In this document: positions 9,001-18,153 of the stretch, one piece after another
Layout of the letters: the number at the start of each line of letters is the position of its first letter
Numbering within the stretch: position 1 is the first letter of the stretch
Source of the DNA: JADFGZ01 sp965222345
Lineage (GTDB): Bacteria > Acidobacteriota > Terriglobia > 2-12-FULL-54-10
Reading direction: 5' to 3'
DNA length: 64,000 nucleotides
NCBI GenBank assembly: GCA_965222345.1
Contig: CBDCTS010000004.1
Location: 620,001 to 684,000, forward strand
Made by a program: the position numbers and the translations under genes
The notes under the pieces: generated by a model
Databases searched by the model: none
What the model saw: only the letters and a program-made list of their open reading frames with translations
Told to the model about the DNA's origin: nothing

Positions 9001-9949
9001 CGTGTTGCCTCCCGATCGGCTCAATGAACCAGTGGTTCTGCGGTGCGTCGTAACCTTTGACGAGCAAGGCCTCCTCCACGAAACGCCGCCCCTCGCGCCG
9101 GGTCATGTGAATCACCATCGCAATGCCGTCCACCACGCCCCTACAGGTGACTTCCCAGGGAAGCTCCCCGCCGCCCTGCATGGCGCAACTGGCGAGCCGT
9201 GACAAGGCGCTCTCGGCGTTGTTGGCGTGTACGGTCGTGAGGGAGCCGCCGTGTCCGGTGTTGAGGGCCTGGAGCAGGTCCGCCGCTTCTCCGCCGCGCA
9301 CCTCGCCCACCACGATGTGATCCGGGCGGTGACGAAGCGCGTGGCGGACTAAATCGCGGATCGTCACGCCCCCAGTTGAGAGACCGCGAGCCTCGAAGCG
9401 GACGCAATTGGAGTGCTCGATCCGAAGTTCTAACGTGTCCTCGATGGCGACGATGCGCTCGTCGTCGGGCAGTAGTTCAATCAGTGCATTCAGTAAGGTG
9501 GTCTTGCCTGATCCGGTGCCGCCTGAAACCAGGATGTTGCGGCGAGTGTGCAGCATCCGCTCCGCCGCTTCCTTCACGTTCTTGGGGAGCGCCCCTTGTT
9601 CAACCAGGTCCGCCGCCGAGAATGACCGTTTGCCAAAGCGCCGAACGGTGATCGCCACCTGCGGGCTGGCTGGTGGAACACAGATGGCAACCCGGGAGCC
9701 GTCGTTCAGGCGAGCATCGACGATAGGAGCTGTGGCCGGGTCCAGGCCGAGAGGCCGGGCGATATGGATCGCGGCTCTTTGAAGCGCGGCGGCGGTCAGC
9801 AGCGGGGCCTCGTGGGAGTAGAGCTTCCCATGTCCCTCGATCCATACGTTGTGAGGCCCGTTAATCATGATCTCGCTCACGTCCGGGTCTTCCAGAACAT
9901 CCTCCAGGCCGGGCAAAAAGGGTTTCAGCAGCTCCAGGCCGTTGCTCAT
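8990..9949 (-). CDS. virB11: T4SS ATPase, VirB11/TrbB family
   Basis: Cytoplasmic hexameric ATPase of a conjugative type IV secretion system, 319 residues. It shows the N-terminal DVSEIMINGPHNVWIE motif of the VirB11/CpaF superfamily, Walker A GGTGSGKTT (about residue 143), a Walker B/Asp-box region VVGEVRGGEAADLL (about 211) and the His box LTTVHANNAESALSRL (about 240). The start ATG overlaps the virD4 stop (ATGA). The frame upstream of it is meaningless. It looks intact, unlike several structural genes of the same cluster. Confidence 0.88.
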   Translation of the reverse strand: MSNGLELLKPFLPGLEDVLEDPDVSEIMINGPHNVWIEGHGKLYSHEAPLLTAAALQRAAIHIARPLGLDPATAPIVDARLNDGSRVAICVPPASPQVAITVRRFGKRSFSAADLVEQGALPKNVKEAAERMLHTRRNILVSGGTGSGKTTLLNALIELLPDDERIVAIEDTLELRIEHSNCVRFEARGLSTGGVTIRDLVRHALRHRPDHIVVGEVRGGEAADLLQALNTGHGGSLTTVHANNAESALSRLASCAMQGGGELPWEVTCRGVVDGIAMVIHMTRREGRRFVEEALLVKGYDAPQNHWFIEPIGRQHDEG

Positions 9950-11994
9950 ATCTTGCCCCTCCCCTTCGCCTTCCAGTAGGGAAGCGTCCGGGGCAGGTAA
10001 TGAGGCTTCAAGTACACGCGGGTCGGCGCGAGTGACTGAGCGCCGTCGTAGGGCAAACAAATGGCTTGGCAGTTGGAGAGCAAGGCAAACTCGCGGGGCT
10101 GGAATACCGCCTCGCGCTGCTCCCGGAAGGATTTGCTGGCCCCTACGCTGCCCCGTCCGCCTCCGGCCTGGGCGGAGAGCAGGGAAATCTCGCTTTGCTT
10201 GGCCGACTCGGTGATGGTGTAGGAAGGTTTGATCTTGGCGACTTGGCCGCATAGCGCCGAGGCGGTTTGGGCGCTGGCATCGTCGCTCAAGGAAAGGAAT
10301 ATCCGGGTCCGCAGGGTTTGCAGCAGGGTGCGCCAGGCTTCCGAGCTGCCGAGTACAGAGCGAAGCGAGGAAATAGATTGGGTGGCGACGATCGGGATGC
10401 AGCGGCACTGCCGGGTCAGGGCGAATGATTTCTCGTCGCCGGATGGATCGTCCTCGCCCACCGATGCGAACGACTGGTATTCGTCACAGATGAACACGGC
10501 GGGCCGGAAGTATTTCTCCGGTTCAGCTTTCATCTGTGCCGGCCGCCGCAGGAGCGATTGCAGCCAGGCGTTCTTGAGCATGACGCCGATAGCTCGGGCC
10601 AGCGCCGGGTTGGTACCGGCCGGCATATTCAGAGCCAGCACCTTGCCCGATTCGATCAGCTCATCGAGGGGCGGCAAGCTCTGCCTCACTTTCATCCCAA
10701 GACCAGGCGGTACGAATTTGTGGGGGTCGGCGGGGTCGTCTTGGACTGGCGGAGCTGGGGCTGGCTCCTGGGGCTTTGGCGGACAGAACACTCTCGCCAC
10801 GTCCGGCAGGTCGAATATGGAAAGGAAAACGGAGATTCCCTCGACTATGCTCGACCGGATCTTGTTGTCGATCATCCCCCAGTCGTGTTGATACCAGCGA
10901 TTGACGGCTTCGACCCGATGCCGGATTTCTTCGCCAACCATGCTCTCGCTCCACTCAATTTCGTATTTGATATTGAGTTCTTGGAGCCGCGCTTCGACCG
11001 CAGGATTGTGGTCTGCATGATAGGTGCCATTCTCATTGTCCTGTTGCCATTTCCAGCTCCGCAGCAAGCGCACGTTGGGGAAGTAATCTTTGCCGGGAAT
11101 CACAATCGTGCCATGCCGTCGCTGCCGGACATAAGCCTGGGCCTCTTTGATTTTGGCTTCAAACAGTTCCTTGTCGATGGCGCAATGGTAGATCTGCCGC
11201 AGTGTGACCCACTGGCCGGGAAAGACCCGGTAGAGTTCGATGATCCAGCGGACCAGATTGGTGTAAGCCTGTTGCCAGAATGGCTCCTTGCCCTTGCCGA
11301 ATAATTGATTGAGCAGGGAGGAAACGGTGTAGGCCAGCGAGTATGAATCGAGCCACGTCGCCGAGAGCGGATTCCACTGCCAGGACCCGTCCATTCCCAG
11401 CTCGATATAGTCATCTTCCCGGCCCGCATCGGCCAGGATTTGCCGGATGTCATGGCAGAAATCGCCCTTGACTTCCAGCACCAGCGCCGCCGCCCGGAGC
11501 TGGGGATCACCGGCCTGCCAGGACAAGATTTGTTGGGCGAATGGCTGCATACAAGCCGAGGTCTTGCCGGACCCCACGGCTCCGAATATTGCCACTCCGG
11601 TATAGAGGCCCCGCTCCGGGATAATGAGCCAGGAAGGGTTCGGGATTTCGACGGCTTTGACCGGGTGGTGAACTTCCCCGACGACGATCCCAGGCCCGGC
11701 GTCTTTGTCGGGAGAAAGGGGCCAATTCGGCAGCACTTTGATGGTGGGGAGATTGCCCTCCATTTTCTCAAACCAGACACGCCAGACGGTTAGGAGAATC
11801 AGCCCGCCGACAACGACTCCGACGGCGGGCGCGGCGTAATACCAGCGGACCACCCAGATGTAGAAGTTGGGGGTGTGATAGAGCATCAAATCGAGCGCCG
11901 CATTCTCGCCGGGCATGGGGAAGGGCCGGTAGAGGAAACCCCAAGCGGAACAACAAAGCCCGCCAAAGCCCAGGATCGGATAGCGCATTCTCAT
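9946..11994 (-). CDS. virD4: Conjugative coupling protein, VirD4/TraG family
   Basis: Inner-membrane coupling ATPase that would hand the relaxosome to the secretion channel, 682 residues. Two N-terminal membrane segments come first, then Walker A FGAVGSGKTSA (about residue 138), the TraG-type block FFCHDIRQIL-like VKGDFCHDIRQILADAG, and Walker B ICDEYQSFASVGE (about 506) followed by TRQCRCIPIVATQSISSL. I start at ATG 11994 because CCGGAGGTAAG precedes it by 8 nt. The open frame to 12210 has no ribosome site and runs into repeats. No relaxase gene is present in the window, so its substrate is missing here. Confidence 0.88.
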   Translation of the reverse strand: MRMRYPILGFGGLCCSAWGFLYRPFPMPGENAALDLMLYHTPNFYIWVVRWYYAAPAVGVVVGGLILLTVWRVWFEKMEGNLPTIKVLPNWPLSPDKDAGPGIVVGEVHHPVKAVEIPNPSWLIIPERGLYTGVAIFGAVGSGKTSACMQPFAQQILSWQAGDPQLRAAALVLEVKGDFCHDIRQILADAGREDDYIELGMDGSWQWNPLSATWLDSYSLAYTVSSLLNQLFGKGKEPFWQQAYTNLVRWIIELYRVFPGQWVTLRQIYHCAIDKELFEAKIKEAQAYVRQRRHGTIVIPGKDYFPNVRLLRSWKWQQDNENGTYHADHNPAVEARLQELNIKYEIEWSESMVGEEIRHRVEAVNRWYQHDWGMIDNKIRSSIVEGISVFLSIFDLPDVARVFCPPKPQEPAPAPPVQDDPADPHKFVPPGLGMKVRQSLPPLDELIESGKVLALNMPAGTNPALARAIGVMLKNAWLQSLLRRPAQMKAEPEKYFRPAVFICDEYQSFASVGEDDPSGDEKSFALTRQCRCIPIVATQSISSLRSVLGSSEAWRTLLQTLRTRIFLSLSDDASAQTASALCGQVAKIKPSYTITESAKQSEISLLSAQAGGGRGSVGASKSFREQREAVFQPREFALLSNCQAICLPYDGAQSLAPTRVYLKPHYLPRTLPYWKAKGRGKI

Positions 11995-12077
11995 GAGGCT
12001 TACCTCCGGCGCGTTTCGCGCCCGCTTGGGGTTTGTGTTCGGCGCTTTGTGCGAAGCCTTCCCGCAGGGATAAATTA

Positions 12078-12305
12078 GACGGGAGCGACCCCTGAAAGGG
12101 GGGTGGTGACGGGGAAACAAACCCGGAAACAAACCCCCTCCCTGCGTGCCGATACAGCGGCAAAAAGGGGGGGGTCGCTCCCGTCCCGCTCGTTCCGGCT
12201 GGTGCGGCACGCTCTAGCCGGTCTACCGCTGCCAAGTAACTGCACGGCAGCGAGATAGCAAAATCGGTGTAGAAACAAACCCTAGACGATTTTGGAAACA
12301 TACCC
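12078..12305. repeat. Iteron-like repeats within a 15-bp inverted repeat (origin or oriT candidate)
   Basis: In the gap between virD4 and the next gene, GACGGGAGCGACCCC (12078-12092) recurs inverted and perfect at 12171-12185. Between the arms lie two perfect tandem 12-mers GGAAACAAACCC (12113-12124, 12125-12136). Two near-copies follow at 12271-12282 (AGAAACAAACCC) and 12294-12305 (GGAAACATACCC). This is the layout of a replication or transfer origin. The function is inference. Confidence 0.6.
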
Positions 12306-12385
12306 CCCCCTGACTATGTTTCCTTCTGGATCGTCACGTTCCGTGACCCCGGATTGAACAAAAACCAGTACAACCATGATGCCGT

Positions 12386-13354
12386 TCATAGGTCCACATC
12401 CTGCATCCTCAAACGGCTCGAAACCCACGTCTCGTAGCCGTCAATCGAGGCCCCGGTTGCGACCTTCGATTGGGGAAGGTCTTGCAAATAAATCATCCGA
12501 TCTGAGATTCCCCCGACTCCGCCATACTTCGCTATGATCTCTTTGTCTACAGTGACAAGCGCCTTCTCGATGTACTGCATTTCCGCCTTCACTTCCGGGT
12601 CGGCTTGCGTCGGACCTTCCGCTGATTGTTTGCCATTTCTACCCGCTCCGTTGCTCCACCGTTTCAGCGCCGTCTCGGCCCGCATTGTGTAATCCAGGTC
12701 CGCTCCAATGACGACGACCTGAACCTTGATACCTTTCCCCCGCAAAGCCCTCCAAAGCCACTCATGTGCCGCGCCCCAAGAGCGCAGTTCGGTGTCGGTG
12801 GAATTGCCCGGATCGACGTAGGCGAAAGTAGCGGTTTTGGCATCGACCGCGATGGGCAGTTTCAGGGCAAAGTAGCGGGTTTGTTTCCCCACGGCTCCCT
12901 GATAGATTCGGCGGGGAATCCGCTTGCGGTCGATGCCCATCAACTCAAAGCAGCCGACCTTTTCCTGCTCGGTGGGAAGCCAGGGAAGCTCCGGGTGTTC
13001 CAGAACGTAATCGAGCGAGAGCAGCCGCCGGAGCATGATGGTATCTTCCGCCTCACGACGGTGTCGGACGTTCTCAATCCCCAGCTCCCGGTAGAGCGGT
13101 TTGTGTGAAATCCGGCAACCCCGCGCTCCGCCGTGATTGTTAGGTAGGGCGAACTCCACAGCAAGGCCCAGCTCCACAATGGTGCGGACAAAGAGCAACG
13201 CCCGCTTTCTCCTAGCCCCCTCGAAAAAGAAACAGAACTGCGGCCTCGTAAACACGCCGCTATGGAGACAGACCAGGGCAATCCATTCCGCCTCGCGGCC
13301 TGTAAAGCCGAACGGCTCCAGGGCCTTTTCTCGATCATGGAGATGAGCGATCAT
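12386..13354 (-). CDS. Possible replication-relaxation-type winged-helix protein of the conjugative element
   Basis: A 322-residue soluble protein with no signal peptide or membrane segment. The first ~60 residues (TGREAEWIALVCLHSGVFTR, then a second helix pair and LGLAVEF) look like the winged-helix start of Replic_Relax family proteins, which sit in actinobacterial and other conjugative elements. The rest is not recognised; it holds DPGNSTDTELRSWGAAHEWLW and a VVVIGADLDYTMRAETAL strand-helix unit. It lies inside the T4SS operon: its ATG overlaps the virB8 stop by one base, and the iteron region is directly downstream. The name is tentative; element-specific hypothetical is the safe alternative. 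Confidence 0.45.
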   Translation of the reverse strand: MIAHLHDREKALEPFGFTGREAEWIALVCLHSGVFTRPQFCFFFEGARRKRALLFVRTIVELGLAVEFALPNNHGGARGCRISHKPLYRELGIENVRHRREAEDTIMLRRLLSLDYVLEHPELPWLPTEQEKVGCFELMGIDRKRIPRRIYQGAVGKQTRYFALKLPIAVDAKTATFAYVDPGNSTDTELRSWGAAHEWLWRALRGKGIKVQVVVIGADLDYTMRAETALKRWSNGAGRNGKQSAEGPTQADPEVKAEMQYIEKALVTVDKEIIAKYGGVGGISDRMIYLQDLPQSKVATGASIDGYETWVSSRLRMQDVDL

Positions 13355-14019
13355 TACCCGCCCGTAACCATAGCCCGGTCGCCTCGCAGGTAGGTGACGA
13401 TGATTCCCATCGGGTTGAAGATCATCAATTCGGTCGGGACTGCTTCCAGGAAGATGAACTGTAGGGAGAGCGTCCAGCGTTGGCGCTCGGTCTCGACCTC
13501 GTTCGTCAGCCGAACGAGGTCAAAGTCGGCGGTTGCGCCGTGGGGTTCCTCCTGGTTGGCCTGAATCCGCAAGACAACCCGCTCGACCTGAAGTTCTTCT
13601 CTGGTTGCTCCCGCCGCCAGCATGGCGACATTCTGGCCTTCGGCCCGGAAGGCGTTGTTGGCTAATCCGGTGGTCAGAAAGCGGAGACTGCGGGGCCAGG
13701 CCTGCTCGACCGTGGCCCGCCTCCGAGAGAAGTAGTCGTCAATGAAGCGGTTCAGAAAATACTTGGTGGTGGGGTCCAGCGGATCAGTCTTTGCCTCGAC
13801 CGTCTCATAGGCCAGCGCCTCGGCCCGGCCTACCTCGTCCACGCGCACGACGATGGGCCGGGGCGCTTCAACCGATGACAGCCGGACGATGATAATTACC
13901 AGCAAAAGGCAGAGTCCGGCCAAGCCCATCGACAGGACCCTCAGGTGTCGGTTGGAGTGAATTGCCTCGCCCCAAATCTCGGCGTAGGTCTTTGCAGATT
14001 CGTCTTTATCTTTGCTCAT
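13354..14019 (-). CDS. virB8: T4SS inner-membrane protein, VirB8/TrbF family
   Basis: A 221-residue bitopic protein. A short cytoplasmic N-terminus is followed by one membrane helix (LSMGLAGLCLLLVIIIVRL, about 29-47) and a periplasmic NTF2-like domain with the TrbF-type start VVRVDEVGRAEAL and end MIFNPMGIIVTYLRGDRA. It nucleates the T4SS inner-membrane complex. I start at MSKDKDES (14019), which follows the virB6 stop by 2 nt. The frame upstream is antisense-like repeats. It appears intact. Confidence 0.88.
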   Translation of the reverse strand: MSKDKDESAKTYAEIWGEAIHSNRHLRVLSMGLAGLCLLLVIIIVRLSSVEAPRPIVVRVDEVGRAEALAYETVEAKTDPLDPTTKYFLNRFIDDYFSRRRATVEQAWPRSLRFLTTGLANNAFRAEGQNVAMLAAGATREELQVERVVLRIQANQEEPHGATADFDLVRLTNEVETERQRWTLSLQFIFLEAVPTELMIFNPMGIIVTYLRGDRAMVTGG

Positions 14020-14021
14020 AA

Positions 14022-15008
14022 TTACCCCGCAAGTTTGGAGGCCCCGCCGCCGCCTCCGGTCGCCGCCATCGAGGCCGCTCCCGTAATCCCGGAGCTGGTG
14101 ACGGCGTTGCCGGTGACCAGCATGGAGGCCAGCTCGCCGACCTTCAGGGAGGCCAATATGCCGGCCACGAACAGGGGCAACACCGCCAGCACCCACCCTC
14201 CCATTGAGACAACATCGAAGTTCACAACGGCGTTGGAATAGGAGGTGACGTAGCCCAGCCCGACGCCCATGAACACCCGCATGACGGCCCCGGCCAGAGC
14301 GCCATAGAGGCTGAAAACGATCAAGGCTCGGAACTAGCCCCAGAACAGAAACGACATTGGCTCAAAAATCAGCCAGGGGATGAACAGCGGTCCCAGGAAG
14401 ATGAGTATCGCAATCGCAACCTGCGCCCAGAGTACCTGTGCGAAGGTAACGCAATACAGCAGGGTCAGACAGCACATCACAAAAATCATCATCAACGTGG
14501 TCGTCGCCAACGACACGATAGCGCCCGCCCCGGTTGCCCACAGGTCCCAAATGTTGTAGGCATCCCAGGCGTCTGTAATGCCGGTTAGGTGGGTGTTGAC
14601 CATGTTGGATAATTCGGTCCTCATGGCGTTGCCGACGTCGGCCATGAAAAACTCCATAAGCCAGTTTCCGCCGCGCACAATCATGCTCGGAAAGGTGTAG
14701 GCGTCTGCCGGAGGTGGCAGCGGGCTGTCGTAGAACTCCAGCATGGCCCACGGAATCCACAGGCCGATGATGAGCCGCAGTATCTCCCACGGCTGGAAGT
14801 CGCCCGACATGGCAATCTTTACCCCTGTCCAGACGACCATAATGAGGGCAAGCCCGGTCCAAAGTTGTTCTCCGGCAGTCAGCAAGGCCCCGCCGCTTCC
14901 GCCGATAATGCTTTCCAGCACCGTGTCCAGGAAGCCCTTGAAATCGTCGAGCTGGCCTGGGGGGATGTTGGTCGGAACTCCAGGGTCAATTTGAATCTGC
15001 ATGAACAT
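14022..15008 (-). pseudogene. virB6: T4SS polytopic membrane protein VirB6/TrbL, interrupted by an in-frame amber codon
   Basis: A single 329-codon frame encodes a TrbL/VirB6-type channel protein with at least five hydrophobic segments and a Gly/Ala-rich tail (ATGGGGGASKLAG). Codon 225 is TAG (14334-14336), in the same frame as both halves: ...MSFLFWG-stop-FRALIVFSLYGALAGAV.... Family members have a continuous chain here and Trp would fit (TGG to TAG). Readthrough would restore the whole protein; without it the last three membrane segments are lost. The gene sits in the operon between virB5 and virB8 with normal spacing, so the break is recent. VirB6 is essential for transfer in known systems. 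Confidence 0.8.
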
Positions 15009-15045
15009 GGTTTAGTCCGGACCCGCCGCCAGCCGTCAGAAGGAA

Positions 15046-15942
15046 CTAAGGGGTATACAAGGGATGCACTTCTACCAACAGTTCAGCTCCGCCGTCTGCC
15101 CTCGCTGTAATCCCGGCCAGGCGCTCGTTGTTGAATGTCTGGCCTTGCTGCCGGTCGGCGAGCAGCCGGGCAACTAGAACGCGCCGCCGCCGCTCGGCCT
15201 CCAGTTCCTCCGCCGCCTTCTGCGACGCCTGGAATGCTTGCAACTGCGCCATTGAAGCGGTCAACTGTCCCTGCGTGACCATCCCGGCAACCTGCGACTG
15301 AGCAAGCGCGGTCGGGGATACATTGCCGTTGCTCCGTAGTCCGTCAAAGGAATCGAGCGCGGATTTGATAGACGCCGCAGTTTCGGCGGCGGCATCGGAG
15401 ACAGCGTAATTGAGAACGGTGGCCTGCTCTCCGCGCTCCCGCTGGTTGCGGTAGTTTTCGGCTGCTCTGGTTGCCAGCTCAACCGGAAAGTCAGCGTAGC
15501 TTGCCAGAATGTCGGACTCCGTTGTGGTGTCGGCAGTTTGCAGCCTGGGCCGCAAGGTATCGGTGAGGGATACGCCGTCGCTGAATTGCTCCAGCCCCGA
15601 CGCCAGCTCACCGGGGATGCCGGCGAAGTCGGATTTCCAGGCCATGCCGGAGCCGATGAGATTAGAGGGGACAGATGCCAGATCGGTGAACGGCTGGGTG
15701 ATCGCTGCCACCTGTCCCAAAGTGCTTTCTTTGATGTGTTCAAACTGCTCCGTCAGCTTCCCAAGCTGGTTGCTCATAGATGTGAGCTGCGCCATCTGGT
15801 TGCCGATCATCGTGATCTGATTTGCCATCATGATGATTCTCTGTGAAATAGCCGTGGGGTCGGTGGTGGGGAAGAAAGCCAACGCCGACCCTGCCGTAAA
15901 CAGGGGCAGGAAAAACAGAGCAATCCAAGATCGGACTTTCAT
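15046..15942 (-). CDS. virB5: T4SS periplasmic protein, VirB5/TrbJ family
   Basis: A 298-residue exported protein. The signal peptide MKVRSWIALFFLPLFTAGSALA ends in ALA. The mature part is helical and Gln/Met-rich (MMANQITMIGNQMAQLTSMSN), typical of TrbJ/VirB5 minor pilus components, with a long C-terminal coiled coil (KAAEELEAERRRRVLVARLL). AGGAGA-type ribosome site precedes the ATG. It lies between virB10 and virB6, as in Trb-like clusters. Apparently intact. Confidence 0.85.
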   Translation of the reverse strand: MKVRSWIALFFLPLFTAGSALAFFPTTDPTAISQRIIMMANQITMIGNQMAQLTSMSNQLGKLTEQFEHIKESTLGQVAAITQPFTDLASVPSNLIGSGMAWKSDFAGIPGELASGLEQFSDGVSLTDTLRPRLQTADTTTESDILASYADFPVELATRAAENYRNQRERGEQATVLNYAVSDAAAETAASIKSALDSFDGLRSNGNVSPTALAQSQVAGMVTQGQLTASMAQLQAFQASQKAAEELEAERRRRVLVARLLADRQQGQTFNNERLAGITARADGGAELLVEVHPLYTP

Positions 15943-15969
15943 GGTTTGTCTCCTTTCAGGGGTTGTGGT

Positions 15970-17295
15970 TCACCGGCCCGCAGGCCGGGGAACAAGCACG
16001 TCGGAAGTGAACCAGATTCGTAGCCGATGACCGGCCCGAATCGTGAGGGTGGGAAAACGATTTAGAAAGCGGTTCAAGATTTGCATGGCGCCCTGTCCGA
16101 ATCCTTGCCCGGCTCCCGCTCGGAAACCTGCCTGTCCGCCTGCGTAGGGATCGCTGCCTTGCAAGGTCAGCCCGGAGATCATTCCTACTGCTCCGACAGC
16201 CGCAAACATGGAAAGGTAATGCCGGTTCACCTGGTCTTTCAATGCGCCTTCTCCTACCTGATTCAGACCGTGGAAATCGAGCGCGGCCCATCGACCGTCT
16301 GGAAATATCAAACGGTGGAATCCCACCACAAGGCGCTCTTGGTCCAGGTTCTCCACAGCCATCGCCGTTCCTATCGCTCTCGATCCACGGGGTACAAGAA
16401 TCCGCTGCCGGTCGGCGGAGTAAAATGGAACCGCCACCGACGCCAGCACCGGGCCGGGGAAGTCGCCTGAAATCTGAGTCACTAGAACCGCCTCCATAAA
16501 CGATCCTTCATAGATTCGTTCCATGTCGGGCGGATCGGCGGGGGTGACGGACAAGGTTGGATTCTCGTAGTCCCTTCTCGACGCTCCGGTAAGCGCCTCC
16601 GCCGCCGCACCGAGTCCGGGCGGTAGGGTCAACCCTCCTTCATGGTCCGCCGCCTTCTGATCTATTTCGGCTTACGATTCCTCCAGCTCGCCGACGACTT
16701 TCCGGACCATGTCGAGCGAGTTCTGGAAGGGCTGCACTATGGAAGGGGGCAACGACTGAGCGGTTTGTTGCGGCTGTGCTGTACCTGCCGCCGCTCCTGC
16801 CGGCGGCGGGTCGCTCATTACCCGGTAGGTCTGCACCACCGGCTCGGAACGAAGCGAACGGTTGCGCCGTTCGATCTCTTCCAAGCGCAATACCTCTCTC
16901 AACTGCGCCTCGGCCTCGCTCGACGGCACAATCGGATCGCCGCCGATTGCGCCGCTTGGTAACAGCGAAGCGGTGGCGCTGGGGGTGTAAATATTCTGTT
17001 CCCGCTGTAGGCGGAGGTCACGATCCGCTGCTTGCCGTTGGGCCTCCTGCCGCAACCCTTCCTCGCGGACCCGCGCTGCAACCTGCGCTTGCGCTCCGGG
17101 GCCTGCCGGTTCTTGAGAGCCCGCCGCAGTTGGTTCGGTTTCTTCCGTGGGGGAGTTAAAGAGGGATTGCGTAAGTAGAAAGATGGCAAGCAGCCCGGCA
17201 ATCCCTACCGCGCCCCACTTGGTGAGGGTCTTTATCGGCAAGGCCCCGGTCGCCTGTTCGTGAATCCGTTTCCATTGGCTCTGCATATCACTCAT
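15970..17295 (-). pseudogene. virB10: T4SS core protein VirB10/TrbI, split by an in-frame ochre codon
   Basis: The N-terminal part (17295-16675, 207 residues) has a membrane helix (VGIAGLLAIFLLTQSLF) and a Pro/Gln-rich periplasmic spacer. The C-terminal part (about 16632-15970) is the TrbI/VirB10 beta-barrel domain with LVPRGSRAIGTA and the RFLNRFPTLTIRAGHRLRIW end. Both are in the same frame, separated only by TAA at 16672-16674 (ELEES-stop-AEIDQKAADHEGG); Gln (CAA) would fit. A TTG at 16632 with GGAGG just before it could restart translation of the second half, so a two-piece protein is possible. The start overlaps the virB9 stop (ATGA). Confidence 0.75.
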
Positions 17296-18149
17296 GGTTC
17301 AAGCTCCCGTTTTTCCAACTTCCACTTTGCCTTCTCCTTCCCGATCTGTAGCCAGCCGTCGCCCAACAGGTGCCGGGCAACGTAGAGGCCATCTTCGGTC
17401 AAGTCATAAGCCACCAGCGCGGGCTTGCCGTCTTTGATCTCGTAGAGCGCCGGGGACTCCTGAGCGTTGGAGCGCAGGTAGGTGAATTGCCCGTCGTGCC
17501 ACATGCCTTGCACCAGGAAGGGCCACTTGAGGGCTTTGTCTTGCAGACGGTAGGGGAATTTCAGGCGCGTGGGATAGACGGCCCGAAAAGTATTGATCTC
17601 CCCTTCGGCCTGCTGCCGTAGCGCGTCGATCTGCTCTTCCGCTTTGGTCTGTGCCGCGGCCGCGGTCAATCGCGCCTGTTCGGCCATCTGTTGATAGGCT
17701 GCAACTTGGTCGCGGGCCACAAAAGCGGGCTGATGTATGGGTGGTGAAATTCTCGGATTGCTCTCCGCCGCGCTGGCGATCCGGACAACTAAGTGCGGTG
17801 GACCGGGCTGCTCGGAGACAAGGAAGGAATAGATTCTCCCGGATTCACAGACCAGGGCGACGTTGGTGCTGACGCCCTCGCTGATCGGTTTCAAGAAAGC
17901 GAGATTGGCCGCTCCCGTCAAGTGCCAATATTCGGAGTCGCCTACAACAAAGTCGAGAATGTTCTCGCGGCCCGGAAGCTGGATCACTGTGGTGTGACGC
18001 ACTCTGGTGCGCACACGGATGATCTGATCCGGGTTGTCGCCTACCCGAATCACTGACGGCTCCGCCCCCGCTTCCGGTGTTTCCTGCGCGGCGGTGTTGA
18101 TGGGTGCTGCCGCAAGCAATATCAGAGCGGCAAGGGTGATGAGTTTCAT
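17292..18149 (-). CDS. virB9: T4SS periplasmic protein, VirB9/TrbG family
   Basis: A 285-residue exported protein that forms the outer part of the T4SS core with VirB10. The signal peptide MKLITLAALILLAAAPINTAAA-like segment ends near AAQ. An N-terminal VirB9 domain holds RVRTRVRHTTVIQLPGRENI and FVVGDSEYW; a coiled linker (about 140-185) leads to the C-terminal beta domain with FPYRLQD and LARHLLGDGW-like VARHLLGDGW. I start at ATG 18149 because CGGAGGTAGAACC precedes it. It follows virB4 by 4 nt and overlaps virB10 by ATGA. Confidence 0.87.
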   Translation of the reverse strand: MKLITLAALILLAAAPINTAAQETPEAGAEPSVIRVGDNPDQIIRVRTRVRHTTVIQLPGRENILDFVVGDSEYWHLTGAANLAFLKPISEGVSTNVALVCESGRIYSFLVSEQPGPPHLVVRIASAAESNPRISPPIHQPAFVARDQVAAYQQMAEQARLTAAAAQTKAEEQIDALRQQAEGEINTFRAVYPTRLKFPYRLQDKALKWPFLVQGMWHDGQFTYLRSNAQESPALYEIKDGKPALVAYDLTEDGLYVARHLLGDGWLQIGKEKAKWKLEKRELEP

Positions 18150-18153
18150 GGTT

